From contig CAMDCN010000019.1 of NCBI GenBank assembly GCA_945890485.1, positions 93,760 through 157,759 on the forward strand: 64,000 nt of DNA, given 5' to 3'. Source of the DNA: Candidatus Sulfopaludibacter sp. SbA3 (GTDB lineage: Bacteria; Acidobacteriota; Terriglobia; Bryobacterales; Bryobacteraceae). Position 1 is the stretch's first letter, and the number at the start of each line of letters is the position of its first letter. Shown here in pieces: positions 37,683-46,266 of this stretch. A program made the translations under genes and the position numbers. Below the pieces are notes generated by a model. The model had not been told where the DNA came from. It worked only from the letters and a program-made list of their open reading frames with translations, and did not search any database.

Positions 37683-38035
37683 TACTGCGCCTCCGCTTCG
37701 GCTTTCATCGAAACCACCCGAACCATCACGTCCACCAGCCGCTCCCAATAGGCAAGGTCGGCCGCCAACTGCTCCCGCCCCGCGGCGGTAATCGTGTAGA
37801 ACTTCGCCTTACGGTTATTGCCGGAGGTGCCCCACTCGGCCGAAATCCAGCCGCGCACCTGCAGCCGTACGAGCGAAGCGTAGATCGTCCCCTGGTTCAG
37901 CAGGATCTGATCCCCCGACACCTGTTCAATCCGCCGGGCGAGGCCGTATCCATGCATCGAGCCCATCACGGACAGCGCCTGCAGCACCATGAGGTCCAAA
38001 GTGCCTTGTAGAAGATCGAGTTTCGGTTGGTTCAA
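37682..38035 (-). CDS. PadR family transcriptional regulator
   Basis: A winged-helix regulator of 117 residues, opening NQPKLDLLQGTLDLMVLQAL, the standard PadR N terminus, with YASLVRLQVRGWISAEW in the wing. The start is taken as TTG 38035 because AGGAG lies five bases upstream; the frame continues to 38062 at another TTG. It is translationally coupled to the ADOP permease, the arrangement seen at many acidobacterial loci, and presumably represses that operon. Confidence 0.88.
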   Translation of the reverse strand: MNQPKLDLLQGTLDLMVLQALSVMGSMHGYGLARRIEQVSGDQILLNQGTIYASLVRLQVRGWISAEWGTSGNNRKAKFYTITAAGREQLAADLAYWERLVDVMVRVVSMKAEAEAQ

Positions 38036-38136
38036 AATTGCTCCTGTGCGAATGCCACACAAGGGTTACGAGTGAACTTGAAAAAGGTTCCCCACTTTTT
38101 TCCGCTTGTCACGAACTAGCGGCAGGTTGCATCGTT

Positions 38137-38547
38137 ATGGGTATGACCTGCAAAGTGACCTACGAGACAGATGCCCGCTGCGTTGCCGAGACCCGCGGCC
38201 ACCAGACCATCGTGGACCAACCGGTGGACAACCGCGGCACTGACGAAGGAATGACCCCGCCCGAACTTCTCTTGGCCTCGCTAGGCACCTGTGCGATGTA
38301 CTACGCCGCCGACTACCTCCGCCGCAACAACCAACCGGCGAAGGGGATGGAAGTCTTTGTCGACGCCGAAAAGGCAACGGCTCCCGCGCGGTTAGGCCAC
38401 TTCACCATCCGCGTCGTCATCCCCGAAGTAACGGACCCCGCCCACCTCGAAGGCGCCCGCCGCACGGCGGAGAAGTGCCTCGTGAAAAACACGATGCTCA
38501 TCCCGCCCACCATCGAGCTGACTGTCGAAACCCTAGCCGCCGTCTAG
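38137..38547 (+). CDS. OsmC/Ohr family peroxiredoxin-like protein
   Basis: A protein of 136 residues. Cys52 (LASLGTCAMYY) and Cys114 (AEKCLVKNT) are the paired thiols of the OsmC/Ohr fold, which reduces organic or fatty-acid hydroperoxides. TPPELLLASLGTC is the family signature. ATG 38137 is preferred over the longer frame from 38038; ATG 38143 is also possible. It is divergent from the PadR gene across about 100 bases. Confidence 0.88.
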   Translation: MGMTCKVTYETDARCVAETRGHQTIVDQPVDNRGTDEGMTPPELLLASLGTCAMYYAADYLRRNNQPAKGMEVFVDAEKATAPARLGHFTIRVVIPEVTDPAHLEGARRTAEKCLVKNTMLIPPTIELTVETLAAV

Positions 38548-38552
38548 ACCAG

Positions 38553-38936
38553 CTACGATCCGATCACTAAGCGCAAACCCGAAGCCTCGGCATACGCTCG
38601 GAACTCCTTGTCCCGTGTGAGCAGCGGAACCTCCCGATCCGCACAGCACTGCGCAATGAGTGCATCTCCCAGACGCGCTTTCCGCCGCTTGGCTAACACC
38701 TTTGCTCGCGGCCTACCCACCCGCTCCCGATATCCCGCTTCGAGCTCAATCAGCGGAAGGTCCCCCAGGAATTTGGCTGTCTCCTGCGGCAAGGCCGGAT
38801 CGCTTAAAAGCTCCGTTAAGACGGCCGGAGCCATCAGCACCAGACGGTCCTGGAAGGCGCGATCCAGCAGATCCGAATCTTCGCCGCCTTCACCCTGCAG
38901 AAACGCGATCCAGGTGCTCGTGTCAACAGAGATCAC
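38553..38936 (-). CDS. PIN-domain toxin, VapC type
   Basis: A PIN-domain ribonuclease of 127 residues with its acidic residues in place: Asp5 (VDTSTW), Glu42 (LTELL), Asp91 (GDALIAQ) and Asp109 (TRDKEF). The preceding antitoxin gene overlaps it by ATGA. It is expected to cleave RNA when released from the antitoxin. It is convergent with the OsmC gene, five bases apart. Confidence 0.88.
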   Translation of the reverse strand: MISVDTSTWIAFLQGEGGEDSDLLDRAFQDRLVLMAPAVLTELLSDPALPQETAKFLGDLPLIELEAGYRERVGRPRAKVLAKRRKARLGDALIAQCCADREVPLLTRDKEFRAYAEASGLRLVIGS

Positions 38937-39136
38937 CGGTCGGCCCGTAGCTCCTCTGCCGTTTTCGAGAAGCGAACTTTCGCTCGCATTTGGCGCAACT
39001 GTTCATAGGCATGCGAGGCCGCGATCAACTGGAGACCGGTCCGAATAGTTTGCGAAATGCCAGCGCCGCTCGCGATTTGTGCCCTGGCAAGCAAATCAGG
39101 AGAAACTTCAATCGTAATCTTCCGCGTGGGCTCCAT
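38933..39136 (-). CDS. VapB-like ribbon-helix-helix antitoxin
   Basis: A protein of 67 residues beginning RKITIEVSPDLLARAQ, a ribbon-helix-helix DNA-binding strand and helix, followed by GISQTIRTGLQLIAA and a charged C-terminal tail that probably wraps the toxin. It overlaps the PIN toxin gene by four bases. The pair would autoregulate its own promoter. Confidence 0.8.
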   Translation of the reverse strand: MEPTRKITIEVSPDLLARAQIASGAGISQTIRTGLQLIAASHAYEQLRQMRAKVRFSKTAEELRADR

Positions 39137-39214
39137 ACCCCCGCTCTACCAAACTGCCGGCCCGCATCGAGTACGGCCCCGTGCCGCGGCGCGTCTCACG
39201 CTACCATATCTCCT

Positions 39215-39766
39215 GTGAGCGCCTCCGAAGTCGAACTAACCCAACGCCTCCTCGACGGCGACGAAGGCGCCCTCGCGCCCCTTCTCGAAACGATCCAACG
39301 CAAAGTCTTCCAGTACACCTGGCTCATGTGCGGCCAACGCGAAGACGCCGAAGAAGTCGCCCAGGATACCCTCCTCAAAGTCTCCCAAAACTGGCGCCAA
39401 CTCCACGACCCCCACCGCATCAAGTCCTGGATGTTCTCCATCGCCCGCAACTGCTGCCTCATGAAGCGCCGCAAAAGCGTCTTCGCCCCCATTGCCGAGG
39501 TTCCCGTCGAAGACCTCCCCCTCTCCTCCGCCGATCCCGACCCCGAAACTCAGCTCCTCCAACACGAAATCACCGCCGAGCTCGAAGACGCCCTCCGCCT
39601 CATCCCCGATACCTACCGAGCCGTCCTCCTCCTCCGTGATCGAGAAGAGCTCTCCACAGCAGAAACGGCGGAGCTGCTCGGCCTCAGCGAAGACGCTACC
39701 AAACAGCGCCTCCACCGCGGCCGGGCCATGCTCCGCCGTCACTTCCTAGCACAGCAAGGCGCTTAG
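39215..39766 (+). CDS. RNA polymerase sigma factor, ECF type
   Basis: A protein of 183 residues. Region 2 includes DAEEVAQDTLLKVSQNWRQL and the promoter-melting segment IKSWMFSIARN. Region 4 has LRLIPDTYRAVLLLRD and the helix-turn-helix STAETAELLGLSEDATKQRL. The start is taken as GTG 39215; the open frame upstream to 38990 has no family similarity. No anti-sigma gene lies next to it. The stop overlaps that of htpX by TTAG. Confidence 0.88.
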   Translation: MSASEVELTQRLLDGDEGALAPLLETIQRKVFQYTWLMCGQREDAEEVAQDTLLKVSQNWRQLHDPHRIKSWMFSIARNCCLMKRRKSVFAPIAEVPVEDLPLSSADPDPETQLLQHEITAELEDALRLIPDTYRAVLLLRDREELSTAETAELLGLSEDATKQRLHRGRAMLRRHFLAQQGA

Positions 39767-40614
39767 CGGCCCCGCGCCATCGCCTCTAACGCCGCCACGC
39801 GCTCCGCCGTCGGCGGATGCGTCGAGAACAGCTTCGCCAATCCGCCCCCGCTAAACGGGTTCGAAATGTACATGTGCGCCATCGCCGGAGATCCCTCCGT
39901 CGCGGGCACCCGATGCGACCAGTTCTCGATCTTCATCAACGCATTCGCCAACGAAGCCGGCTGGCCGGTGTACACCGCGGCGTCCCGATCCGCCATAAAC
40001 TCCCGCGACCGCGAAATGGCCATCTGAATCATGGCCGCCGCAATCGGCGCCACAATCATCGCCACCAACCCGCCAATCGGGCTGCTGCCTTCCTCATCGT
40101 CATGCCGGCCACCCCCGAACATCGACGCCCACATCGCCATCTGCCCCAGCGAGCTGATCGCGCCCGCAATCGTCGCCGAAACGGTCATGATCAACGTATC
40201 CCGGTGCGCGATATGGGCCAACTCATGCGCAATCACCCCGGCGATCTCGTCCCGGTTCAGCGCCCGCAGCAACCCTTCGGTCACCGCCACCGCGCCCTTG
40301 CTCGGGTTCCGCCCCGTTGCGAACGCGTTCGGCGACTGGTCCGGAATGATGTACAGTTTCGGCATCGGTATGCCGGCCTTCTGCGCCAGGCCCTGCGTCA
40401 TCGAGTACAACTCGCGCGCGTCCCCGGGCTGAATCTCTTCAGCGTGATGCATTTTCAGAACGATCGTGTCAGACCACCAATACGACACGAAGTTCATCAC
40501 GATGGCCATGCCCAAAGCGATCACCAGACCGCTCCGTCCCCCCAGCGCACCGCCCACACCGATCAACAGCGCCGTCAGCGCCGCCAACAACATATAGGTC
40601 TTAACAGTGTTCAT
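39763..40614 (-). CDS. htpX: Membrane zinc metalloprotease HtpX
   Basis: A membrane protease of 283 residues for quality control of membrane proteins. Two N-terminal membrane segments (MLLAALTALLIGVGGALGG and a second near 35-55) precede the zinc motif HELAHIAH (HEXXH), with the distal Glu in SREFMADRDA. Two further hydrophobic stretches lie between them. ATG 40614 has GGAGG close upstream; the longer frame to 40683 is rejected. Confidence 0.94.
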   Translation of the reverse strand: MNTVKTYMLLAALTALLIGVGGALGGRSGLVIALGMAIVMNFVSYWWSDTIVLKMHHAEEIQPGDARELYSMTQGLAQKAGIPMPKLYIIPDQSPNAFATGRNPSKGAVAVTEGLLRALNRDEIAGVIAHELAHIAHRDTLIMTVSATIAGAISSLGQMAMWASMFGGGRHDDEEGSSPIGGLVAMIVAPIAAAMIQMAISRSREFMADRDAAVYTGQPASLANALMKIENWSHRVPATEGSPAMAHMYISNPFSGGGLAKLFSTHPPTAERVAALEAMARGR

Positions 40615-40832
40615 GCTTCCTCCACAATACAAAAAACCTCTTGTGCCAACCGTCGGCGAACCTTCCGCAACCACGGCTGACACAAAAGGTCTTGATCCAC
40701 ACCGTTTCGCAGTGTGCCAGTCTACCGGGCGCTCTCACGCCGTCTTGACGATAGACCAGAGGGCAGACGATCTACTCCCCTTTCGTGTTCAATCCATCAG
40801 ATGCGCCAACCTAGCCGTTGGTTGCAACGCAA

Positions 40833-41690
40833 TCAAACGATCAAAGCCATCGCCCGCTTCATCGCATCGGCCACTTTCGCCAACGCCTGCTCCGGCGGCA
40901 ACGCCCGCAGCGGCGCATTGAACGGTTCACACCGCGCCGGCGCATCGCATCCCAACCCCTGCAACGTATTCAAAAACGTCTTCAGATCCAAAACCCCCGT
41001 CGCCAGCGGTAACTCCCGCTTCGAATCAATCTGCTGATCCGCTGGAATCCCCGCCGGGGCATCGTTCAAGTCGATCGAAACAATATCCTCGTTCCGCAAG
41101 GTCTTCAACTCCGCCGCCCCCTCCCCAGCCATCTGCCAGTGCCAGGAATCGAGCACAAACCCCACGTTCCCCGTCCCAATCTCGGCAATCAGGTCCTTCG
41201 CCTCCGCCATCGTGTGGATAAACGGATACTTCCGCGAAGTCCACAACGTCTTCGGCCCCACGTACTCCAACCCAAACCGCTGCCCATTGTCCTTACAAAC
41301 CTGCGCAATCGCCCTCAGCCGCGTCGCGTGCTGCCGCATGTTCTGCAAATACGTCAGCTCATCACTCGCCGGCATCAGCCACGTCGAAACCCGCTTCACC
41401 CCCGCCACGGCCAGCGCCTTCGCTACCGCCGGAAACTTCGCCATGCCCGCGTCAAACGTGGCCTGATCCTTCCGGTACTCCACCGTCAATCCCGCCGATC
41501 CCCATACCAGCCGTTTCGCCGCCACCCCCGCCGCCAACTCCTTGATCTGCGCCGGTGTCATCGCCGCCATCGTCTCCCCATACGGCTCCACCGCTTCGAA
41601 GCCATAATAATGAGCAAACTCAATCGCCTGCTCCTGCGTCGCCTTTACCCCGATCGAACCCGGCGATAAACTAATGGTCATCTTCCGCAT
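40833..41690 (-). CDS. Sugar phosphate isomerase/epimerase-like TIM barrel protein
   Basis: A protein of 285 residues of the xylose-isomerase-like / AP endonuclease 2 fold. Likely metal ligands are in FGLEYVGPK, GFVLDSWHWQM, DIVSIDLNDAP and the terminal ARCEPFN. Such proteins act on sugars, inositols or keto acids. No signal peptide is present. The 218 bases between it and htpX hold nothing I can identify. It is divergent from the carotenoid operon. The substrate is unknown. Confidence 0.82.
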   Translation of the reverse strand: MRKMTISLSPGSIGVKATQEQAIEFAHYYGFEAVEPYGETMAAMTPAQIKELAAGVAAKRLVWGSAGLTVEYRKDQATFDAGMAKFPAVAKALAVAGVKRVSTWLMPASDELTYLQNMRQHATRLRAIAQVCKDNGQRFGLEYVGPKTLWTSRKYPFIHTMAEAKDLIAEIGTGNVGFVLDSWHWQMAGEGAAELKTLRNEDIVSIDLNDAPAGIPADQQIDSKRELPLATGVLDLKTFLNTLQGLGCDAPARCEPFNAPLRALPPEQALAKVADAMKRAMALIV

Positions 41691-41758
41691 ATTTCCCTCG
41701 TCCCTGCGATACTAAAAAGTACAACGGATCGCGCAACCCAATCATCTCACGGAGTATT

Positions 41759-42565
41759 ATGATGAGCTCGGCAGCACTGCCTACCCTCGTCGCCGACAGA
41801 ACCTTCGTCGATGACGCCCTGGAATCGGTCCTCCGTGACCATTCCGGCGGCGCTCCGAATCCAGTCTTCCAGGCGATGCGCTTTGCCGTTCTCACCGGTG
41901 GCCAGCGCCTCCGGCCCGTCCTCGCCCTTCGCATCGGCCGGCTCGCCAGCGCGGACCTCCGCCTCGTCACCCGCGGGGCCGTTTCCATCGAACTCTTCCA
42001 CTGCGCCTCGCTCATCGTCGACGACCTTCCCTGCATGGACGACGAAATGACCCGCCGCGGACAACCCACCGTCCACCGCCAGTTCGGCGAGGCCACCGCC
42101 CTGCTCGCCGCCTTCAGCCTCGTCGCCCTCGCCGCCCGTCACTCCACCGAAGGCGTCACCTGCCCCGCCGAAGCCGAACGCCTCGGCTGCTTCCAGCAAA
42201 AACTCCTTCGCGTCCTCGATTGCAACTCCCTCGTCGGTGGCCAAGCCATGGATCTAGCCGACCCCGGCTGCTCCTCCCGTCGCCTCGCCGAACTCAAAAC
42301 GGCGCCCCTTTTCAAGCTTTCCGCCCGCGCCGGCCTTCTCGGTTCGCCCCTCGATGAGCCCCTCCGCCATCAAATCACCAAACTCGGCCACGAGTTCGGC
42401 GTATCGTATCAATTGATGGACGATCTCAACGACGGCCACGCGACCTCCCGGGAAGCCTTCGAGCAGCAACTCGAGAACACCCGCGCCCTCCTCGCTCCGT
42501 TTGGCTCTCAGGCCGGGGAGATCCAGGACATGCTCGATTATTTGGAAGCCAAGTCGATTGCCTAA
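41759..42565 (+). CDS. crtE: Geranylgeranyl diphosphate synthase-like polyprenyl synthetase
   Basis: A trans-prenyltransferase of 268 residues. The first Asp-rich motif, DDLPCMD (88-94), and the second, DDLND in YQLMDDLND, are intact, as is the GGQRLRP substrate segment. It would build GGPP for the phytoene synthase encoded two genes downstream. It starts at ATG 41759 or 41762 with GGAG just before. It opens the six-gene carotenoid operon. Farnesyl diphosphate synthase is an alternative, but the context favours crtE. Confidence 0.88.
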   Translation: MMSSAALPTLVADRTFVDDALESVLRDHSGGAPNPVFQAMRFAVLTGGQRLRPVLALRIGRLASADLRLVTRGAVSIELFHCASLIVDDLPCMDDEMTRRGQPTVHRQFGEATALLAAFSLVALAARHSTEGVTCPAEAERLGCFQQKLLRVLDCNSLVGGQAMDLADPGCSSRRLAELKTAPLFKLSARAGLLGSPLDEPLRHQITKLGHEFGVSYQLMDDLNDGHATSREAFEQQLENTRALLAPFGSQAGEIQDMLDYLEAKSIA

Positions 42566-44042
42566 TAAAATCATTGTCATTGGCAGCGGATTCGGCGGCC
42601 TCGGCACCGCCGTGCGCCTGCAATCCCGCGGATTCGACGTCGAAATCTTTGAAGCCCGCGATAAACTCGGCGGCCGTGCCTACGTCTACGAACAGGACGG
42701 CTTCACCTTCGACGCCGGCCCCACCGTCATCACGGCGCCCTTCATGCTGGAGGACCTCTTCTCCGGAGCCGGCCGCGATATCAAGGATTACGTCGACATC
42801 GTCCCCGTCAATCCCTTCTACAACATCGAGTTCCACGACGGCCGCAGCTTCTCCTACAACGCCGACGAAACGGAGACCATCCGCAAGATCCAAGCCTTCT
42901 CCCCCGGCGACGTCGAAGGCTACCAGGAGATGATCCGTCAAGCCAAAGCCATCTTTCAGAAAGGTTTCGTCGAACTCTCCGACGTTCCCTTCTTGAACTT
43001 CATGGACATGGTGAAGATCGCCCCGGATCTCATCCGCCTCCAAAGCCACAAGACGGTCTTCCAGTTCGTCAAACGCTACATTAAGGATCCGCTCCTCCAG
43101 CGCGTTTTCAGCTTCCATCCGCTCCTGGTCGGCGGCAACCCCTTCCAGACGACCTCCATCTACGCCCTCATCCACCACCTCGAACGCGAATGGGGAGTCC
43201 ATTACGCCATGGGCGGCACCGGCGCCGTCGTCACCGCCCTCGGCCAACTCTTCCGCGAACTCGGCGGCAAGATCCATCTCAACACCCCCGTCCGCAGCAT
43301 CCTCACCCGCGGTGGCGTCGCCGCCGGCATCGATACCGACGTCGGCCAGATGCACACCGCCGATGCCGTCGTCTCCAACGCCGACGTCGCCAACACCTAC
43401 CGTAAGATGCTCCCCGAAAAGTCCCGCGCCAAGTGGACCAACAAGAAGCTCGACAGCATGAAGTACTCGATGGGTCTCTTCGTCATCTACTTCGGCACCA
43501 AGGGCGTCTACGAGAATATCGAGCACCATACGATCCTCTTGGGCCGCCGCTACGAAGAGCTCCTCGACGACATCTTTAATAGGAAGGTGCTCGGCGAAGA
43601 CTTCTCCATCTATCTCCACCGGCCGTCGAAGACCGATCCCTCCATGGCCCCTCCCGGCCACGACTGCTTCTACGCGCTCATCCCCGTCCCCAATCAGCTC
43701 TCCGGCATCGACTGGACCAAGGAAGCCAAGCCCTTCCGCGACCGCGTCATGAAGTATATGGAGGATAACTACCTGCCCGGTCTCTCCTCCCGCCTCGTCA
43801 CCGAGCGCTGCTTCACCCCGCTCGATTTCGAAACCACGCTGAACACCTACCGCGGCTCCGGCTTCTCCTTCGAACCCATATTCACGCAGTCCGCCTGGTT
43901 CCGGCCGCATAATGAAAGCGAGGATGTGAAGAACCTCTTCTTCGTCGGCGCCGGCACCCATCCCGGGGCGGGCGTCCCCGGCGTACTTAGCTCGGCCCGC
44001 ATCGCCGAAAAACTCATATGCGAGCGGTTCCCGAACAACTAG
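42558..44042 (+). CDS. crtI: CrtI-type phytoene desaturase
   Basis: An FAD-dependent desaturase of 494 residues that introduces double bases of conjugation into phytoene. The N-terminal dinucleotide motif is VIGSGFGGLGTAVRL followed by GGRAY, and the C-terminal family signature is FVGAGTHPGAGVPGVLSSAR. The start is taken as TTG 42558, overlapping the crtE stop, with GGAAG upstream; the open frame to 42501 lies inside crtE. It overlaps crtB by 25 bases. The number of desaturation steps cannot be read from sequence. Confidence 0.93.
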   Translation: MPNKIIVIGSGFGGLGTAVRLQSRGFDVEIFEARDKLGGRAYVYEQDGFTFDAGPTVITAPFMLEDLFSGAGRDIKDYVDIVPVNPFYNIEFHDGRSFSYNADETETIRKIQAFSPGDVEGYQEMIRQAKAIFQKGFVELSDVPFLNFMDMVKIAPDLIRLQSHKTVFQFVKRYIKDPLLQRVFSFHPLLVGGNPFQTTSIYALIHHLEREWGVHYAMGGTGAVVTALGQLFRELGGKIHLNTPVRSILTRGGVAAGIDTDVGQMHTADAVVSNADVANTYRKMLPEKSRAKWTNKKLDSMKYSMGLFVIYFGTKGVYENIEHHTILLGRRYEELLDDIFNRKVLGEDFSIYLHRPSKTDPSMAPPGHDCFYALIPVPNQLSGIDWTKEAKPFRDRVMKYMEDNYLPGLSSRLVTERCFTPLDFETTLNTYRGSGFSFEPIFTQSAWFRPHNESEDVKNLFFVGAGTHPGAGVPGVLSSARIAEKLICERFPNN

Positions 44043-44887
44043 CGGAGTGGCAAGTCAGCGCCGCCCAAGCCACGGCCGCGGGCTCGAAAAGCTTCTACTT
44101 CGCCACCCGCTTCTTCCCGCCCCACCTGGCGCAAGCCGCCTACGGCGTCTACTGGTTCTGCCGTTCCACCGATGACATCGTCGACGAGAACCCCGACCTC
44201 GAAGCCGCCCGCCGCGAACTCGAATCCTGGCGCGAGCAACTCGTCGCCGTCATGAACGGGCACACTGTCGAAAGCCCCGTGCTGATGCTCTTCGAACACA
44301 CCCGCCGCCAAACCGGCTTCCCCGAAGAGTACCCCCTCGAACTCATCGAGGGCATGCGGATGGACCTCGAACGCACCCGCTACGCCAACTTCATCGAGCT
44401 GCGCCTGTTCTGCTACCGCGTCGCCAGCGTCGTCGGCCTCATGATGAGCCACGTCATCGGCTTCCGCGGCGACGCCCTGTCCTATGCCGAAGACCTCGGC
44501 ATCGCCATGCAGCTCACCAACATCCTCCGCGACCTCGCCGAGGATGCCGACCGCGGCCGCATCTACCTTCCCGCCGACGAACTCGCCCGCTTCAACTACA
44601 CAGAAGCCGACCTCCTCGCCCGCCGACGCGGCCCCGAGTTTGAATCGCTCGTGCGCTTTCAAATCGACCGCGCCCGCGGCTACTACAAACGGTCCTTTCC
44701 CGGGATCCCGTTACTGAAGCCCGAAGGCCGCTTCGCTGTCGAAATCGCCGCGAAGGTCTACCGCGATATCCTCGGCCGCATCGAGAAAATGGACTATGAC
44801 GTCTACGCCCGCCGCGCCGTCGTCCCGGCCTGGAAGAAGTACGCCATCACGGCCGGGGCCCTCGCCCGCCGGAAGTTCCAATCATGA
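44018..44887 (+). CDS. crtB: Phytoene synthase
   Basis: A squalene/phytoene synthase of 289 residues that condenses two GGPP to phytoene. The two Asp motifs are DDIVD (52-56) and the NILRDLAEDADRGRIYLP segment. GSKSFYFATRFFPP is the usual N terminus. It overlaps crtI upstream and the molybdoenzyme gene downstream (ATGA), so translation is coupled through the operon. Confidence 0.93.
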   Translation: MRAVPEQLAEWQVSAAQATAAGSKSFYFATRFFPPHLAQAAYGVYWFCRSTDDIVDENPDLEAARRELESWREQLVAVMNGHTVESPVLMLFEHTRRQTGFPEEYPLELIEGMRMDLERTRYANFIELRLFCYRVASVVGLMMSHVIGFRGDALSYAEDLGIAMQLTNILRDLAEDADRGRIYLPADELARFNYTEADLLARRRGPEFESLVRFQIDRARGYYKRSFPGIPLLKPEGRFAVEIAAKVYRDILGRIEKMDYDVYARRAVVPAWKKYAITAGALARRKFQS

Positions 44888-46266
44888 AAACCGCCATTGA
44901 ACGAGGCTCGCTCGCCACCGCCCTCGGCCTCGCCGTCCACTACCTTTGCTATTACCTCTTCGGCATCCCGCTCTACACCGAAGTGATCGGCGAGTGGATC
45001 ATGGCCCGCACGCCGAACACGTACAGCGTCCTCCTGCTCGAAACGATGGGCGCTTGGGCCAAGCCCTTCGCCCTCACCGGCGGCCTGTTCGCCCTCGGCT
45101 TCGCCATGACGATCGTAGCCCTCTCCTGGCGCTATATAGCAATCCTCCCGGTCGCCATCGCCTACTACTTCCTCTTCGATCTCGCCGCCCCCACCTTCTG
45201 GCTCCCCGCCCTCGCCGCCCTCTGGCTCGCTGCCCCCCGCGTCGAAACCTTCTCCCCCTCCCGCCGCCGCCTCCTCTCCGCCGTCATGAGCTCCACCACG
45301 CTCGCCGTCGCCGTCGAAGGCTACCTCCGCGACGCCCGCCTCGCCGCCCGCGCCGCCAAGCCCTTCGCCCTCTGGAAGTTCATCCCTCCCCTCGACAACT
45401 TCCACCCCCTCGCCCGCAAAGCCATCACCGCCGTTGGAATTCATTACACGATGTCAAAGAATTCCGTCGACCCCACCATCGACCCCGCCACCTGGCGCCT
45501 CAAGTTCACCGTCGACGGCAAAGAGATCCTCTCGCTCTCCTATCTCCAACTCCTCCAAGCCAAGCGCCAGCAGCGCTACGTCACCCTCCGCTGCATCTCC
45601 AACACGCTCAAGTCCGACCTCATGGGCACCGCCGAATGGTCCGGCTTCCCCCTGCGCCAAATCATCGATGGCTCCAACCTCCCCCCCAACATCAAGGAGG
45701 TCGCCTTCATCGGCGTCGATGGCCACGGCGACTCCCTCCCCCTCGACTACGCCCTCTCCGACGAAGTCTTCCTCGCTCTCGGCATGAACGGCCAGTCCCT
45801 CACGCGAGCCCACGGCTTCCCCATCCGCATGCTCTGCCCCCGCTACTACGGCTTCAAGAACGTGAAGTGGATCGGCGAAATCGCCTTCGTCTCCGAACCC
45901 TACTACGGCACCTGGCCCAAGATGGGCTATACAAAGGAAGCCAAAACCAACATCGCCTCCTACATCGATAAAGCCACCCCGACCGAAGTCGTCGGCGTCT
46001 CCTTCGCCGGCAGCCGCGGCATCAAGACCGTCCAGGTCCGCCTGGTCGACGCCAATGGCACCCCCGGCGAGTGGCAAAACGCCACCCTCGAAAACCCGCT
46101 CTCCCCGTATTGCTGGACCCGCTGGCACATCCCCGTCTCCGCGCCGAACTCGACCCACGCCGAAGCCCGCGCCCAGGACTCCACCGGCGCCTGGCAGGCC
46201 ACCGAAGAGACCAAACTATTCCCCAGTGGCGTCGCCGGGCCCACCGTGCGCAAAATCTCCGTATGA
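44884..46266 (+). CDS. Membrane-anchored sulfite-oxidase-fold molybdopterin oxidoreductase
   Basis: A protein of 460 residues. Residues 1-118 hold about four membrane helices (ATALGLAVHYLCYYLFGIPL and three more). From about 180 on lies a molybdopterin domain of the sulfite oxidase/YedY type: SVDPTIDPATWRLKFTV, then RYVTLRCISN with Cys237 as the expected Mo ligand, then HGFPIRMLCPRYYGFKNVKW. A dimerisation-type Ig-like domain follows (GVSFAGSRGIKTVQVRL). It overlaps crtB and the glycosyltransferase gene by ATGA. Electrons may pass to a quinone through the membrane part. A role in carotenoid oxidation is inference from context only. Confidence 0.82.
   Translation: MKTAIERGSLATALGLAVHYLCYYLFGIPLYTEVIGEWIMARTPNTYSVLLLETMGAWAKPFALTGGLFALGFAMTIVALSWRYIAILPVAIAYYFLFDLAAPTFWLPALAALWLAAPRVETFSPSRRRLLSAVMSSTTLAVAVEGYLRDARLAARAAKPFALWKFIPPLDNFHPLARKAITAVGIHYTMSKNSVDPTIDPATWRLKFTVDGKEILSLSYLQLLQAKRQQRYVTLRCISNTLKSDLMGTAEWSGFPLRQIIDGSNLPPNIKEVAFIGVDGHGDSLPLDYALSDEVFLALGMNGQSLTRAHGFPIRMLCPRYYGFKNVKWIGEIAFVSEPYYGTWPKMGYTKEAKTNIASYIDKATPTEVVGVSFAGSRGIKTVQVRLVDANGTPGEWQNATLENPLSPYCWTRWHIPVSAPNSTHAEARAQDSTGAWQATEETKLFPSGVAGPTVRKISV

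Noticed and set aside
42426..43961. Minus-strand open frame of 511 codons rich in Gly, Glu and Asp
   Set aside because: It is antisense to crtI, which has clear FAD and carotenoid-desaturase signatures; the frame is a composition artefact.
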